Shown: piece after piece, positions 1 to 11,313 of the stretch
Layout of the letters: each line of letters starts with the position of its first letter
How positions within the stretch are numbered: the first letter of the stretch is position 1
NCBI GenBank assembly: GCA_028673005.1
Contig: CM054115.1
Coordinates: 8,963,654 to 9,027,653 of the forward strand
DNA from: Tanypteryx hageni
Lineage: Eukaryota > Arthropoda > Insecta > Odonata > Petaluridae
Direction: 5' to 3'
Length of the DNA: 64,000 bases
Position numbers and translations under genes: made by a program
Notes under the pieces: generated by a model
The model's input: only the letters and a program-made list of their open reading frames with translations
Told to the model about the DNA's origin: nothing
Database searches by the model: none

Positions 1-431
1 AGGAAAGGGCAGAGTCGTCAAGTGTACACACTCCACTATGGCTATCTACCGTGGGAGTGGGGGAAGTAGACACTGTGTTATTATACTGAACTGAGCCCAA
101 CAGATCGGTACTAATCTGAATTCCTGATGATACATCATCTAAGTAGGAAACTTGGGGTTGAGGGCAACTCTAAGCCTTGGTGACTGATATGGTCAAAACT
201 GGGGGCACACATGGGGGTACACTAGGGTACACATTTGGGGATATAACTTTTTGCTTCACCTCAGGATTGATTGCACTGGGATCAAGGACAAAAGGGGGGA
301 TGATGTAGAGTGGAAGTTCACTCGATTTTGCTTAGGAAAACAAAATATGTCCACCGAAACATTCCTAGGCCATATGGGGGGATTGGTAAGTTTCTTAAAT
401 GACTGTTGTCAGCCGAAACACGAAATGAGGC

Positions 432-1159
432 CTAATCGCCTTTAGTTTCTAATTCTTTTGTTACAATGGAAGCGGATATTTTCTTCATTATGTAATTTCT
501 AAGGGCATCAGTTGTAGCTTCTTTTTTCAGATGCCATACATGCAAATGTGTCATCTTCGGTATACCAGAAATTTCACAATCAGATGAATCAGCAGAACCA
601 TTTATTACTCTTCTTCTACAACGTTTGCCAACCACGGCAGTGAAGCCATCACCAGCAGAACATAATTCAGCATCAGACAACTCCTTGGCATTGACTTTAA
701 TGTCATCTGAAACCTTTGTAGCTTCAGTGGACGATTTAATTATGATGGACTCGAGGCATGGCACGCTGACGTCCAACTTGGAGCAGGGTGTATCACCAGA
801 AATTGTGAATGATGACTCCTTCACCAGAATATTCATCGCAGATCATACCTTAACTGGATCTACAGTAGAAGGAGTAGACCAAGATCTACCAGCGTCTTGA
901 GATAAATGCTTAACTTCAGCCTTCAGGGTTGAATGTTGACCACCATTTTTGTCAGCGTAGATGACCAATCAAGTATACAATTTATGCAAGCCCAAAGAAG
1001 TGAGGGAAACTCCCTCAGGGCTTTAATCACAATTTCATTTAAATTTATGCACTTAATATGGTGCGGTGCACAACAAATACTGCAGAAAACCAGGGTCTCG
1101 CAACCTTTAAAACTGATTAAACAGGAGCTACAAATACATTTCCCCTGACTGGTGGCCAT
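432..1159 (-). pseudogene. LINE ORF1 fragment with PHD-like zinc finger
   Basis: Two minus-strand segments form one decayed ORF1. Positions 1159-923 encode a cysteine/histidine cluster (CxxC, then CSICC and PHHIKC spacing) like the PHD finger of the better copy at 8006-6747, including the shared WACINCI motif. Positions 836-432 encode the next conserved block (HLHVW, then a KGD ending) also present in that copy. A stop and frame change separate them. PHD fingers in ORF1 are known from CR1-like retrotransposons; here this is only a relic. I see no endonuclease or reverse transcriptase attached in 1-431. Confidence 0.7.
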
Positions 1160-1197
1160 ATTGGAATTAATTATTATAAAATATTTATGGCATCTAT

Positions 1198-1590
1198 CAG
1201 AATTCTACTGTTCCATGGCATTAATTGCTCTATTCACTGGGCTCATTAGGAACTAAAACATCGCAACTAGCATCACAAACACACCAAAATTGTAATCACT
1301 GTGAGCAGACATGTAATAAAGCACTATAATGAAAATGCGTCATTGGTATTCACGTTCCATAAGGTTTTACTGTATATATTAATATTTTTCACTATTATTT
1401 ATAATTAATGTATATATTGATGTTTTTGCAACGAATTACTGCCAAATATTCAATTTTGGATCAGTGGGTTAGTGAGTGTCAGTACTGAGTACAGTAATAA
1501 CCTTACCTTCAGTTTATAAGATGCAGGCTGATTTTAGAAGTCATTTTTCTGGAAAAAAGTGCATCTTATAGCCTAAAAAATACAGTAGAT
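1198..1590 (+). repeat. Interspersed repeat, copy 1 (about 390 bp)
   Basis: This stretch is repeated with many mismatches at 13660-14028 in the same orientation, and in part at 25885-26060 in the opposite orientation. Shared landmarks are ACACACCAAAATTGTAATCA, a TATAAGATGCA box and a GTGCATCTTATA box near the 3' end, which form an imperfect inverted pair (TATAAGATGCA/TGCATCTTATA). That end structure suggests a small non-autonomous DNA transposon of the Tc1/pogo kind, but the class is inferred. Confidence 0.65.
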
Positions 1591-2129
1591 AAAGTTTGCA
1601 GTACCTGTCGAGTAAGTAAAAATTCATCTATGCAATAATAGCACTTAGACAGCAACAAGCTCTTCACTTATTTATAAATAGTAGAGGGCAGGTGAGCTGC
1701 TAATCTGTTAACAATGGGCTCACTATATGCAGGGTATGCTTCCAATTTCTTAACTATGGGCTTGCTATATTTTAACGAAAAGAGATGGATGTCAGAGAAT
1801 TCAGAATCAGAACCCCTTTGAAAAGAATTGTTGTAGACACTAGGGAGATACTCATTGAAATTCAACAGGAAAGTTTTTTTGAAAATTTGTGAATAGATGC
1901 AACGCGAAGCTATGCATTATCCACCCACCCATGGTATGCAACACTTGTTCAAGTGCCCTTTTCATGTTGTGGCTAATACTTTAGGAGAAATGTGTTCCCT
2001 ATCATATTAGATGTTGAACATCCCTGCCATTGTATGTACAGTTTGCACATCTGATAAATTTTAACTATGAGCAGGTTAAAATTTAACAATGGGCTCGGGT
2101 GAGCCTAACCGATCCCACTGCAGCTCACC
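1591..2129. other. No gene seen
   Basis: AT-rich DNA without a convincing coding region. A short diverged direct repeat is visible around 1680-1760 and 2070-2105 (the phrase AACAATGGGCTC occurs in both). Confidence 0.4.
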
Positions 2130-2404
2130 CCTGGTAGAGGAGATAATATTAATTTAATGTTGTGGGGGAGTTTGTGGTAGATTATAGAAGCTGAGTGATT
2201 TGGACCTTTTTGACATAGTGAAAGAGAGTATTGATTGCAATGTATATTATGTTTGTTTTGGGTATAGTAATTGTGGAAGTAAGAGATGATGGAGAAATTA
2301 TCATCATGATCTTCTTTAACAAAAGTAACACAACTGAGGATCTGCGTACAAAGAGGAAAGAGTAGGAATGTTGAGGGAAGAGAATAAAGACTTGCCAGGT
2401 GCAC
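2130..2404 (-). pseudogene. LINE ORF2 C-terminal fragment (CR1/jockey-like)
   Basis: The minus-strand translation carries LPSTFLL, QILSCVTFV, LCQKGPNHSASIIYHKLP and NIK in order. This parallels the C-terminal tail of the fuller LINE at 4316-3894 (LPSIYILSCATFV, LCQRGPHHSASVIYNKLP). Only the last part of the reverse transcriptase ORF remains, as expected of a 5'-truncated insertion. Confidence 0.75.
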
Positions 2405-3078
2405 AAATGGAGAATAATATTGTTTTGATGGCTTATTTTTTAAATGAGAGAGCCTCTCCAGATAACTTGGAATTTTCCCAAAACATGAAGTATATGAGAG
2501 ATATGAGTGGACTTTGACATAGTAGAAGATTACATATTACATAATATCATTAAGGTCAACCTACTAGGTAAACATATGGTTACATCTTAATTGTAACACA
2601 TAAAATATTCCATTTATTTCTATATTATTCTTATTTTTAGTGTGATACATATTCATTATAAATAGCCTCTGGAGATTGTGTTGGTTTATTTACGAGTTTA
2701 GATCTTGGTGATTTTTTAAGTACTAGCAGTATGCAGGCACTGACAATTTGTATAATATATAAGTAAAAAATCAGTAATCAAAATAAAAATATATCAAAAT
2801 ATGTAAGATAAAAGATGTATTGTTCTAAGGATCATGATTGAGTATAGTAATACTGTTATATTTAATAGAGTTATATCGATGAGAGTAATATCAGGAAAAT
2901 GTGCTTATATGTTAGATCAAGAATTTGATCTATAAGTATTGCAGGGACTTAATTGTATTATTATTAGGCATGGGAGAGGGGGGAGGTTAAAGCAGTCACG
3001 AGAAGAGGAGATGAGGCGCACACTATTGGCTAGAGGTGGGGAGGGGAAGGTATGTGATCTCATGCTCATTAATGATGG
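2405..3078. other. No gene seen
   Basis: AT-rich sequence with a purine-rich stretch around 2965-3060 (GGGAGAGGGGGGAGG and similar). Its lower end lies just 3' of the Penelope-like fragment on the minus strand. Confidence 0.4.
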
Positions 3079-3264
3079 TCAATAAGAGAGAAGAGGGGAA
3101 AGGTACAAATACTCATTTAACACTGTTACATTGTTATCTCTGGTATATTTTAAAATTTCTAATTGCTCTAAAGCATTAAGTTTGAGTCCTTTTCCGACAA
3201 AGTGACAAATTTTCATATTAAAAGTACTTTGTACTACGTTTACAAAATAACAAATGCTTGGCAA
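3079..3264 (-). pseudogene. Penelope-like element C-terminal fragment
   Basis: The minus-strand peptide contains GKGLKLNALEQLEILKY and LNEYLYLSPL, which parallels the tail downstream of the GIY-YIG domain in the PLE at 11676-11314 (ERKGPRLDILEQLEI). It is a short 5'-truncated relic. A class A hammerhead-like motif in the opposite orientation lies about 130 bp to the right (3391-3423), fitting an inverted pseudo-LTR at the 5' side. Confidence 0.6.
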
Positions 3265-3390
3265 AGTGAGAGTTGGAGGTTAAGATATTCTGAAATGCCT
3301 TCAAATGTTCTTTGCACCTAATGTTAAATTTTCTCTCAGTCTGTAAATGCCATTACAGTCTTCGCAAAAAGTTTTTGACCCCTTTGTTAC

Positions 3391-3423
3391 CCGATAAAGA
3401 TGCCAAACATCGAAACCCGGGTC
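3391..3423 (+). ncRNA. Hammerhead-like motif, class A (degenerate)
   Basis: Core CCGATAA stands in place of CTGATGA. It is followed by A, the hairpin GATG-CCAAA-CATC, GAAA and the perfect palindrome ACCCGGGT, then C at the cleavage-site position. Two core bases are off consensus. Three related copies are at 12058, 44551 and 62617. Shared downstream sequence (about ATGAGTTTTTAAAATAAATT) shows they are one repeat family. Confidence 0.5.
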
Positions 3424-3893
3424 ATGAGTTTTTAAAATAAATTGTGGTATTGTAAAAGTTATATTTATTGTGTTTTTTAATATCAAAACTGTCCCCATCA
3501 TTAGCAATTTGAGCAAACATACTCAGCTCCATCTAGACTTGTTCTACAACATTTTCAAGTTCAGAATCAGTAACATGAACTCTTTCTCATTTTCTGATTG
3601 CTGCCATTACTTCCTAATGGATAGTAAATAAAAATTAGTTATAGCTATATTACAGACAAAAAAATAACATACGAGTAAAGTTATAAAAATTAATTTTTAT
3701 AACCAACTTTTATATGGCTAATACTTTAATAATAATATAATTTATTTCACCGTTGGCAAATACATTTGCATGGTTTCGTCACTAAATATTACAAAAAAGA
3801 TAGGAGGGGGAAGAAAAAGAAGAAAAAAATACAAAGCAAGATACAAGATTGATAACATACATCAAAAAAGATCAAATAAAAGGAAAAAAAATT

Positions 3894-6677
3894 TCACACA
3901 CAATCATCAAGGTATTCACAAACATTGTAATAAGTTTTCTTCAGAAGGAACTTCTTTACATTACTTTTGTACAATTTGTGGGATGAAACTGATTTTATGT
4001 CCCCAGGTAATTTGTTATAAATTACAGAGGCTGAATGGTGAGGGCCTCTTTGACAAAGTACATTATTGTAATCATTAATGTGAATGTCAAATAATGAACG
4101 AGTGAAATGGCTATGATATTCTGCATTTGTTGGAAAAAGTTGATGATTAGATCTAACAAAAGTTGCACAGCTCAAAATGTAAATGGATGGTAAAGTTAAG
4201 ATATTGAGAGATGAAAATAAGGGTTTACCGTGTGTGCGGTAAGACATTCTACATAAAGCTTTGACAGCTTGTTTCTGTAAAGAAAAGACTTTACTAGCCA
4301 GTCTGCAATTACCCACAATAGTATTCCATAGCTTAACAAAGAATGCACTTTCGCATAGTAGAGAGATAGTAAGCTTTCAATAGGAAGTATTGGGGCCAAC
4401 TTTCTTATCATAAAAACACCAGTGGCAACTTTTTTAGCAACTCCATTAATGTGATCTAGACAATCCAACTCTTCATTAATAAGTAGCCCAAGAAAATTAG
4501 TTGACGTGTTTCTAGAGATGCTTTTACTGCTCATTTTAAGAAGGGGGCTACAGGGTGGGATAGTTTTTTTTATGAAATAGCAGGTAAGATTTTTTATTGA
4601 TATTTATGTCAAGATTGTTTAGATTGCACCATTGCAACATTTGGTTAACTGATCTACTAGCAAACTCTGTCAGAAGTGGGAAACTATCAGCGGTTACCAG
4701 GCAGGATGTATCATCAGCATACAAGGTCGGAGAGCATTCTGTAAATTTGTTAGGAAGGTCGTTCATGAAAATTATGAATAGTAAGGGTCCAAGAATTGAT
4801 CCCTGGGGGACACAGATGTTGACTTTTAGAGGTGTAGAAAATGCAAAGCCATTTCTAGCTCTTTGGGAAAACTTCACAATCTGATGACGATTACTTAGAA
4901 AAGAAATAATCCAATTTAGGGGCTTGCCTCTGATGCCCAAGTTGCAAAGTTTCACAGAAAGCATTTTGTGGTCAATTCTGTCAAAAGCTTTACTGAGGTC
5001 ATAAAATATACCTAAAGTATGCTTGTTGTTATTGAGAGCTTGGTATATTCTGTCGATAAGGTTGAAGGCAGCAGTAGATGACTTCTCTTTCCTGAATCCA
5101 TGTTGATTAGGAGTTAACAAATTGGAGGAATTGAGGAAAAGCAGTATGCGATTAAAAAATAATTTTTCAAATATTTTGGAAAATACGGATAAAATAGAGA
5201 TGGGTCTATAGTTCTCTGAGTCAGAGGGTGAACCTTTTTTTAGTATTGGAGACACACGAGAAACTTTTAAATTAGTAAGGAACTGGCCAGAGCTGAAGGA
5301 TAGGTTGATTATGTCAGATAAGATAGGTGCAATGATAGAAGAGCTTTCCTTAACAACAATCATAGGAATATCATCTATACCACAAGAAAAGGAATTTTCA
5401 AAAGATTTGATGATACCTATTATTTCATAGGGATCAGTGGGGCGAAGAAAAACAGGTGTGAAAACCGAGCTGGTATTACTGGAGGGATATTCAGGAGAAG
5501 ATGCTGCATTAGTATTAATATTGCAAAATTGATTGTTGAAATTCATAGCTATATCCATTGGGTCAAAAACTGATATCCCATTGAGTTCAATGTGAGAAGG
5601 ACTTAGATTGTTGATTGCAGCATTGGAATTTAGTTTGATAATGTTCCATGATGCTTTAATCATATTTTTGGATTTATTTATGTAGTTAACATTTGCAGCT
5701 TGTATTCTAAAGTCCTTTAGGGCATATAAGTATGCGCCATGGAGATTAGAGTCAACAAATTTATATTGAAAATATAAATCACGGACATATTGGGACCTGA
5801 TAATGAGATGAGGAGAGTATAACTTTCTTTTAAACATTGTTACATTTTGTTTGGTTTTTCTAACAGGGAAGGCTGCATTAAAGCAGAGAGTAAATATTTG
5901 CATGAAAGCATTAAATTTAGAATCGACATCACTTGCGTTATGAACATCATCCCAAGATTCATGTGAGAGGTGGTGAAGAAATATTTTAGTAGAATAGTCA
6001 TCAAAGATACGTTTACATATGTACATGGGGTTGGGTTGAAAGAGAGTTTGATTTAATTTAATGGTTATTTTTAGGCCCAGATGGTCAGAGAAGCCTGTAA
6101 AGATGGTTTCACAAGTGAAGGTGTTAGGAGGTAAATCAGAAATTAGATAGTCAATAAGTGATTGAGTTTTGGGTGAGATTCGGGTAGGATTGTCATTCAC
6201 TACCTTTAGTCCAAAAGTGGATAGAAGATTTATGAGATCAGCCTTTTCAGAGGATTCATTCAATAAATCAATATTGATGTCACCAATCAATATCATGCCG
6301 TTGATATTTTTCATTGATGTAAATATAATGGCATCATGTAGGCACGTAAAAAAATCATTAGTATTACTGCTGAGAGAATGATATATGGACAAAAGAGCAT
6401 ATCAATAGGTATCAATATTGATTAAAGCAACTGAGCATTCAAAACTTTTTTCAATGCTCTTGTTAAAACTGAGGCACTTCATATTTACAGAGGGTTTGCT
6501 ATAGATGACCACTCCTCCACGCTTGAATTGCTGACGACAAAAGAATGTTATTAGATTAAAATCATGAATATGAAACACAGATATTTCATTTGCTCTTAAC
6601 CAATGTTCAGAAAGTATCAAGACATCAACAATAAGCTCCTGAAGTAGGAGCTCAAGGTTAAGGCCCTTATTCCTCAA
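3894..6677 (-). pseudogene. LINE ORF2: endonuclease plus reverse transcriptase (broken)
   Basis: Reading from 6677: endonuclease motifs LILSEHWL, GGVVIYSK, LIGDIN and FSDH(LG). Then the reverse transcriptase with VSPILKKG, YRPISIL, QHGFRKEKSS, FYDLSKAFDRIDH, VPQGSILGPLLF and the catalytic LYADDTS box. The tail includes LYYAKVHSLLSYGILLW and LCQRGPHHSASVIYNKLP. A TGA at 6404-6402 interrupts the endonuclease in an unchanged frame, and the frame shifts near 4550 and again near 4300-4200. All catalytic blocks are otherwise readable, so the insertion is moderately young. It replicates by target-primed reverse transcription in intact relatives. Confidence 0.85.
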
Positions 6678-6746
6678 ACACTGAATATTTATATAAAACC
6701 AATTTAATAATATAGAATTAGAGAGAGCACCCTCACTTGTACCTAG

Positions 6747-8006
6747 TCACAATTTCTTAGATCTAACAATACCACTCTGACCTCGAGTAACAGGCCTATC
6801 GTTGGGTTTAGATCTATCATTAGAAACAGCATCGTGAACTTGAGCATTAGGAAATGGTACGGCGTTAGGAACCGGGACACTGTTAGGAAACGAGATGGCA
6901 TTAGGCTCCGGAGAGGTAATGATGGCTGGGACGACATCCTGGACGGGGACGACATCCTGGACGGGGACGACATCTTGGATGGGAACGACATCCTGGACGG
7001 GAACGGCAACATGGACCAGGACAGCTTTGCAGACCAGAAGAGCATCGCGGACCAAAAGAGCATCGTGGACCGTGCAATTACTAACCATTCTAGAGGAACG
7101 ATTTTCAATTTTATTATTGGAAGCTGTTAATGAGAGGGAAGGATTGAAATGACTTTTCCTAAAGTAAAACTTGTTAATAGCAACATCGGCAGGCCAATTA
7201 GTCGGGTCAAACAGTTTCTCCGAGAAATCCGAGTTTGTTGATACTCGAAAGGATGAGTAATCACCTTTCGCGTTAAGTTTATGCACCACTGCCTCACAAC
7301 CTATGTTATTCTTCACATAGTTCAGCACCTCACTCTCCGTAGTATTAAGTGCAAGTCTCCAAACATGAAGGTGCACTTGCCTTGTGGCACTTTGAAGAGA
7401 GGATACACTAGAATTCACTCCGGTGCCAACAATCACTTTACGCTTATGACGCTTATTCACAACAAGTTTGAAAGGTACATCATCATCGTCATTGACTGCC
7501 GGTAAATTGGGATTGATTTCTATATTATCATCACTTAAGTTCACCTCGTTCGATTTATTCACTGCCTCACAGTAAGAGATGTTAACCTGATGAGACATAT
7601 CAGATGGGTTCGTAGTCACATGTTCATGAACGGATGATTTCACTGAAGGAATGAGCTTAGGATGTACAATCTTGGTTTCATAAATCGAGCAGTCATCCGT
7701 GGTTGCAGGAGACAATATTTTATTCTCTGCTGCAGGTAGACTCGTTGAAATTTCCTTCCTCTCGGGAAAACAGGCAGTCGTTTTCTTCGTAATGGCCGAC
7801 GTCTTGTCGATGACACAGTTAATACAAGCCCAGAAGATGGAGGAAGACTCATTTAGAACTTTAAATGTTGTCTCGTTAATTCCTATACATTCAATGTGAA
7901 AAGGTCGGGTACAAAAACCACAAAGAGTGAACTTATCATAATGTTTAAAGTCATTACTACAGGAGCTACAGCAATACGTGACTGCACATGATGCCATATT
8001 GGACAT
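6747..8006 (-). CDS. LINE ORF1 protein with PHD-like finger and hexapeptide repeats
   Basis: An open frame of 419 codons. Residues 8-50 form a zinc-finger-like cluster (CCSSC, LCGFC, FHIEC, WACINC) resembling a PHD finger. Around residues 215-290 is a block (HLHVWRL, YVKNNIGC, KGDYSSFRV, NWP, FYFRKS) conserved in the other LINE ORF1 copies here and possibly an RNA-binding fold. From about residue 325 a DALLV then VPVQDV motif repeats; in DNA this is an 18-bp tandem unit at about 6935-7010. ORF1 proteins bind element RNA. The start ATG sits about 30 bp inside the presumed 5' end; an untranslated leader is not visible. Confidence 0.8.
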   Translation of the reverse strand: MSNMASCAVTYCCSSCSNDFKHYDKFTLCGFCTRPFHIECIGINETTFKVLNESSSIFWACINCVIDKTSAITKKTTACFPERKEISTSLPAAENKILSPATTDDCSIYETKIVHPKLIPSVKSSVHEHVTTNPSDMSHQVNISYCEAVNKSNEVNLSDDNIEINPNLPAVNDDDDVPFKLVVNKRHKRKVIVGTGVNSSVSSLQSATRQVHLHVWRLALNTTESEVLNYVKNNIGCEAVVHKLNAKGDYSSFRVSTNSDFSEKLFDPTNWPADVAINKFYFRKSHFNPSLSLTASNNKIENRSSRMVSNCTVHDALLVRDALLVCKAVLVHVAVPVQDVVPIQDVVPVQDVVPVQDVVPAIITSPEPNAISFPNSVPVPNAVPFPNAQVHDAVSNDRSKPNDRPVTRGQSGIVRSKKL

Positions 8007-8039
8007 TGCATGTTTAATATGAATAAACTTTATAATATA

Positions 8040-8800
8040 ATTATGTTAACCTTTCAGCTTGCATGGGCGTAAAAATTTGCAAAAGTGTCTACCTACCAGC
8101 TGTTGAGTGATGTGGGTGTCTCTCTATTTAATCTTTTTACAGTTGAGAGAATGGCAGACAGAAGTAGAGAACTCAGTGGCAAACATAAGAATGTTTGGTA
8201 TATAAGTAGTAAGAGGTTTGATAGTATCTTTTGTTTCATTAATGGAAATACTAACTTATCCATTCATATTGCTTAAAACCAACGAAAATATACTGCTAGT
8301 TCAGAGTAATTCAGCTTTTGATACTAGTAGGAGTGAAATTGTTGAATATTTCATATTTTAGTCACCTAACTTAAATGAAAAAAATAAATAAATTGTTCTT
8401 TTCCTGACATCACATCAACCATCCATATAAGACACTGTATAAATATAGTTATCTACGACACAACACTTTAAAATGTTTCATTTAAATTTGTTCAAATTTA
8501 CATCATAGTTTGTTTAATCTCATAGCTATGATGAATGCTTGTCTGTCCTTCCACGTGAATTCAAATGCTCATTTATCGCAGTGCCTAGGTAAGGATCTGG
8601 TGGCCGAGGTGACTAAATCACTCGTCTTATGCAACGGTGAGGTGTTCCCAGAAAGTTTCAGTAACAATGTTCCTGCATTCCAAATAATAACAAAGCATTG
8701 TTGCCTAAAACTAGCATTATCTTAGCCATAACAATTCAATATTTCGTAACAATTCATTCATTTGTTATAATATAAAAGCAGTTTTTCTAACCCATTAATT
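8040..8800. other. No gene seen; 5' flank of mariner
   Basis: AT-rich spacer between the LINE and the mariner coding remnant. I searched for a left inverted repeat matching the mariner's right end (TACGAGGGTGAATC in reverse complement) and did not find a convincing one. Confidence 0.4.
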
Positions 8801-8801
8801 C

Positions 8802-9938
8802 ATGAGTATGGATAACTTAAAGTTTGAGATTTGGGTTAACGTAAAGTTTTTGACAAAACTTGGCTGGAAATCGAATGCCATTATTCAGGCTTTGCAGAAA
8901 GTTTACGGGGATGATGCATTTAAGAAAACTGCAGTTTATGAATGGATTAAACGGTTTAAGCTTGGACAAGAAGATGTTAAAGATGACTATCGAAGTGGAA
9001 GACCATCAACGTCGATCAACGAAGAAACTGTGGTCGCCGTCCAATCAATTGTGGAATAAGATAGACGAGTTTCAGTTCAAATGATAGCCAAACATTTGGA
9101 CATCTCATATGGCTCAGCTCAATCAATCCTCAAAGATAGTTTAGGATTAAGCAAACTTTCTGCTAGATGGGTACCGAAAGCGTTGCGCCCTGAACACAAG
9201 ACTCAGAGAGCTGACCATGCAGTTGAGTTCCTCAACCAATTTAATGCAGACCCAGAAGATTTCTTTCGCTGAATAGTGACTGGTGATGAAACATGGATCT
9301 ACCAGTATGATCCAGAAAGCTAAATTCAATCTAAACAATGGTTACCAAGGGGGTCAAGTGGACCAATAAAGTTCAAAGCTGAACGATCAATCAAGAAGGT
9401 TATGGCAATTGTTTTTTGTGATAGTGAAGGCATAATCATGGTCAATTTTCTTGAGGGGCATCGGACAGTAACAGGAGGTTATTACGAACAAGTTTTTTAA
9501 AAACTGAACGCTGCGCTTATAAAAAAAGACCTGGGAAACGGCATTGGCGAATTCTGCTTCATCATGACAATGCTCCAGCACATTCATCTGCGGTATCAAG
9601 AGCTGTGCTTTTAGAATTGCACTGGGAAACGTTGTCTCATCCACCCTACAGTCCAGACTTGTCTCCTTCGGACTTTTTTCTGTTTCCCAAATGAAAGGAG
9701 CACATCGAGGGAGTTTGGTGGGAATCAATATCTGAGGCCAAACAAACAGTTTTGAACTGGTTTCATTCAAATGATCAAAATTTCTACAGAAATGGGTTAG
9801 AATGATGGCGACATCAAATGGAAAAGTGTTTTGAGTTAAATGGTGAATATGTTGAAAAATAACTCCAAAATAAATGGTTCTTTTTGAGTTTCTTTTGTTT
9901 TTATATGATAATTCCGTGAACTTTTTGATTCACCCTCG
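8802..9938 (+). pseudogene. Mariner transposase relic
   Basis: The plus strand reads, with frame breaks: the N-terminal helix-turn-helix (VYEWIKRFKLGQ, RSGRPSTS), a second helix region (IAKHLDISYGSAQSIL), the first catalytic aspartate in TGDETWIYQYDPES (about 9281), the second in HHDNAPAHSS (about 9562) and the third in PPYSPDLSPSDFFLFP (about 9640-9690). D-to-D spacing of 34 residues fits mariner. A TAG/TAA and frame changes at about 9057-9080, 9270 and 9500 inactivate it. The right end is near 9938 (CACCCTCGTA). Confidence 0.85.
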
Positions 9939-9989
9939 TATATATAAAAAGCGAACTTAATATAAAAGTTGGTAATGATCTAAACTTAA

Positions 9990-10790
9990 ATTATATATCC
10001 TTATGTTCAACACTATGACCAGCAGTCAGGAAAAGTTTTGTTCTGGAACAAGAAATGGTTCCAAAATGGTTCCTGTTCCTGGATCCGGAACAGGAACAGA
10101 AAAATTGCGTCAGAACCAGAACCCAAACTGGAACAATGTTGTCAAAATTTCCGTTCCAGAACAGTTCTCTTAAAAATAGAATAATGGGTTTGGAAGTCGA
10201 TTCTGGATATTCTAATATCATCCGGAATCCAAAGAAAGAAATCTATTAGAAAAATATTATTAAATAATTGAATTTGTTGTTTAATGGATCAAAGATGATT
10301 TTTAAGACAGTGACTCAAGAAAAGTTTATGAATTTGAAGACAAAAATATAAATCCAATATTGTGATTTAATCAACAAAATAAAACTAAATCTTAATCATA
10401 GGTTTGTTTCACATCCCCTTGAAGAGTTAACAATTTAAGTACTGTTTATTAAATTTTATTCTTAACCATTAGTTGTTTTCAAAATAAGATCACTCTACTT
10501 ACTTTAATCTTATTTCAACAAATTTCATAGAACAGGGGTAAGCAACCTCAGTTGCTCAGTTTAATCTGGACCGCAGTAAGACTTCTCAGAATATACTTTT
10601 ATGATATTAGGATTTTTAAATGTTTAACATGCCAAGGGATAAAATTCTGCCTTTTTGTCGAGTTTCTAATGTTTGTTGTGTTATTCTATGGAAAATGAAT
10701 CTCATTAATTTTTTCATATTTAAGTTTAATGTGGGCCAATGAAGCTGTAGGTGTAGAAATAGAGACTTATTTGGTAATTCCACATAAACT
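9990..10790. other. No gene; GGAAC-rich patch and possible hAT relic
   Basis: Positions 10030-10180 are rich in GGAACA/GTTCC words (many near-palindromic copies), a simple diverged local repeat. Positions 10525-10580 (GGGGTAAGCAACCTC, then CTGGACCGCAG) resemble the end of a small hAT-type element, but I cannot find its partner end. Confidence 0.3.
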
Positions 10791-10801
10791 TTATTATATA
10801 T

Positions 10802-10834
10802 GAACTAGGTTTCATTGCAATGCAACATCATCAG
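10802..10834 (-). ncRNA. Hammerhead-like motif, class E, 3' of the PLE
   Basis: Reading the minus strand from 10834: CTGATGA (canonical core), T, hairpin GTTGC-ATT-GCAAT (five pairs, one G-U), GAAA, then ACCTAGTT, which is one base away from a palindrome. The strand agrees with the PLE coding remnant upstream, so it lies in sense in the element's 3' part. The extra T after the core departs from the classic fold. Confidence 0.5.
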
Positions 10835-10885
10835 GTGAAGTAAACTCAAAGCCAGTAGCAATTTATAGTAATAGGTAAATGGGTG

Positions 10886-11106
10886 GGTGGGAGAGGGTGA
10901 GTTGGGGAAGGGTGAGTTGGGAGAGGGTGAGTTGGGAGAGGGTGAGTTGGGGGAGGGTGAGTTGGGGGAGGGTGAGTTGGGGGAGGGTGAGTTGGGGGAG
11001 GGTGAGTTGGGGGAGGGTGAGTTGAGGGAGGGTGAGTTGCAGGAGGGTGAGTTGGGGGAGGGTGAGTTGCAGGAGGGTGAGTTGGGGGAGGATGAGTTGG
11101 GAGAGG
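10886..11106 (+). repeat. 15-bp minisatellite
   Basis: About fourteen tandem copies of GGTGAGTTGGGGGAG with a few variants (GGGAGAG, TGCAGGA). The 15-bp period makes long but meaningless reading frames on both strands. It lies between the PLE coding end (11314) and the class E motif (10834). Confidence 0.95.
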
Positions 11107-11313
11107 ATAATGAAAGGGATAGTGAAGCGAACGATCATTGGAGGGAAGGAGTGAACGTATGTTCATGGGAAGGGGAGGGGGAAATTGGTTGAGCAAATTG
11201 AAGTCCAGTAAGTTTGGTAATGAGAAGACATTGGGGATAATTAGGAGAAATAATTAGTTAATGGGAGGTCGAGAAGTGGGGAATGAAATGGATACAAATT
11301 ATCATTTACAACT

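Larger units (their letters stand above)
3740..8010 (-). mobile_element. CR1/jockey-like LINE, nearly full length
   Basis: The minus strand encodes, in order, a PHD-finger ORF1 (8006-6747), an endonuclease (6677 to about 6050), a reverse transcriptase (to 4548) and the conserved C-terminal tail (to 3894). A T-rich 3' region follows, ending near 3740 at an AAATAAATTATATTATTATT tail. It is inactivated by one in-frame stop and two frameshifts in ORF2. Element clade is inferred from the ORF1 PHD finger and domain order. Fragments of the same or a close family lie at 432-1159, 2130-2404, 18345-21290 and 51925-58760. Confidence 0.8.

Noticed and set aside
1..431. Possible exon at 251-445
   Set aside because: No motif, no consensus splice sites that join to anything; next to a LINE ORF1 relic.
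8590..8660. Possible left inverted repeat of the 8.8-kb mariner
   Set aside because: Only a weak partial similarity to the right end.
10886..11106. CRISPR-like regular repeats
   Set aside because: No unique spacers, adjacent 15-bp units, eukaryotic context.
10846..11196. Proline/threonine-rich and glycine/glutamate-rich frames
   Set aside because: Produced by the 15-bp minisatellite on both strands, with no independent evidence of coding.
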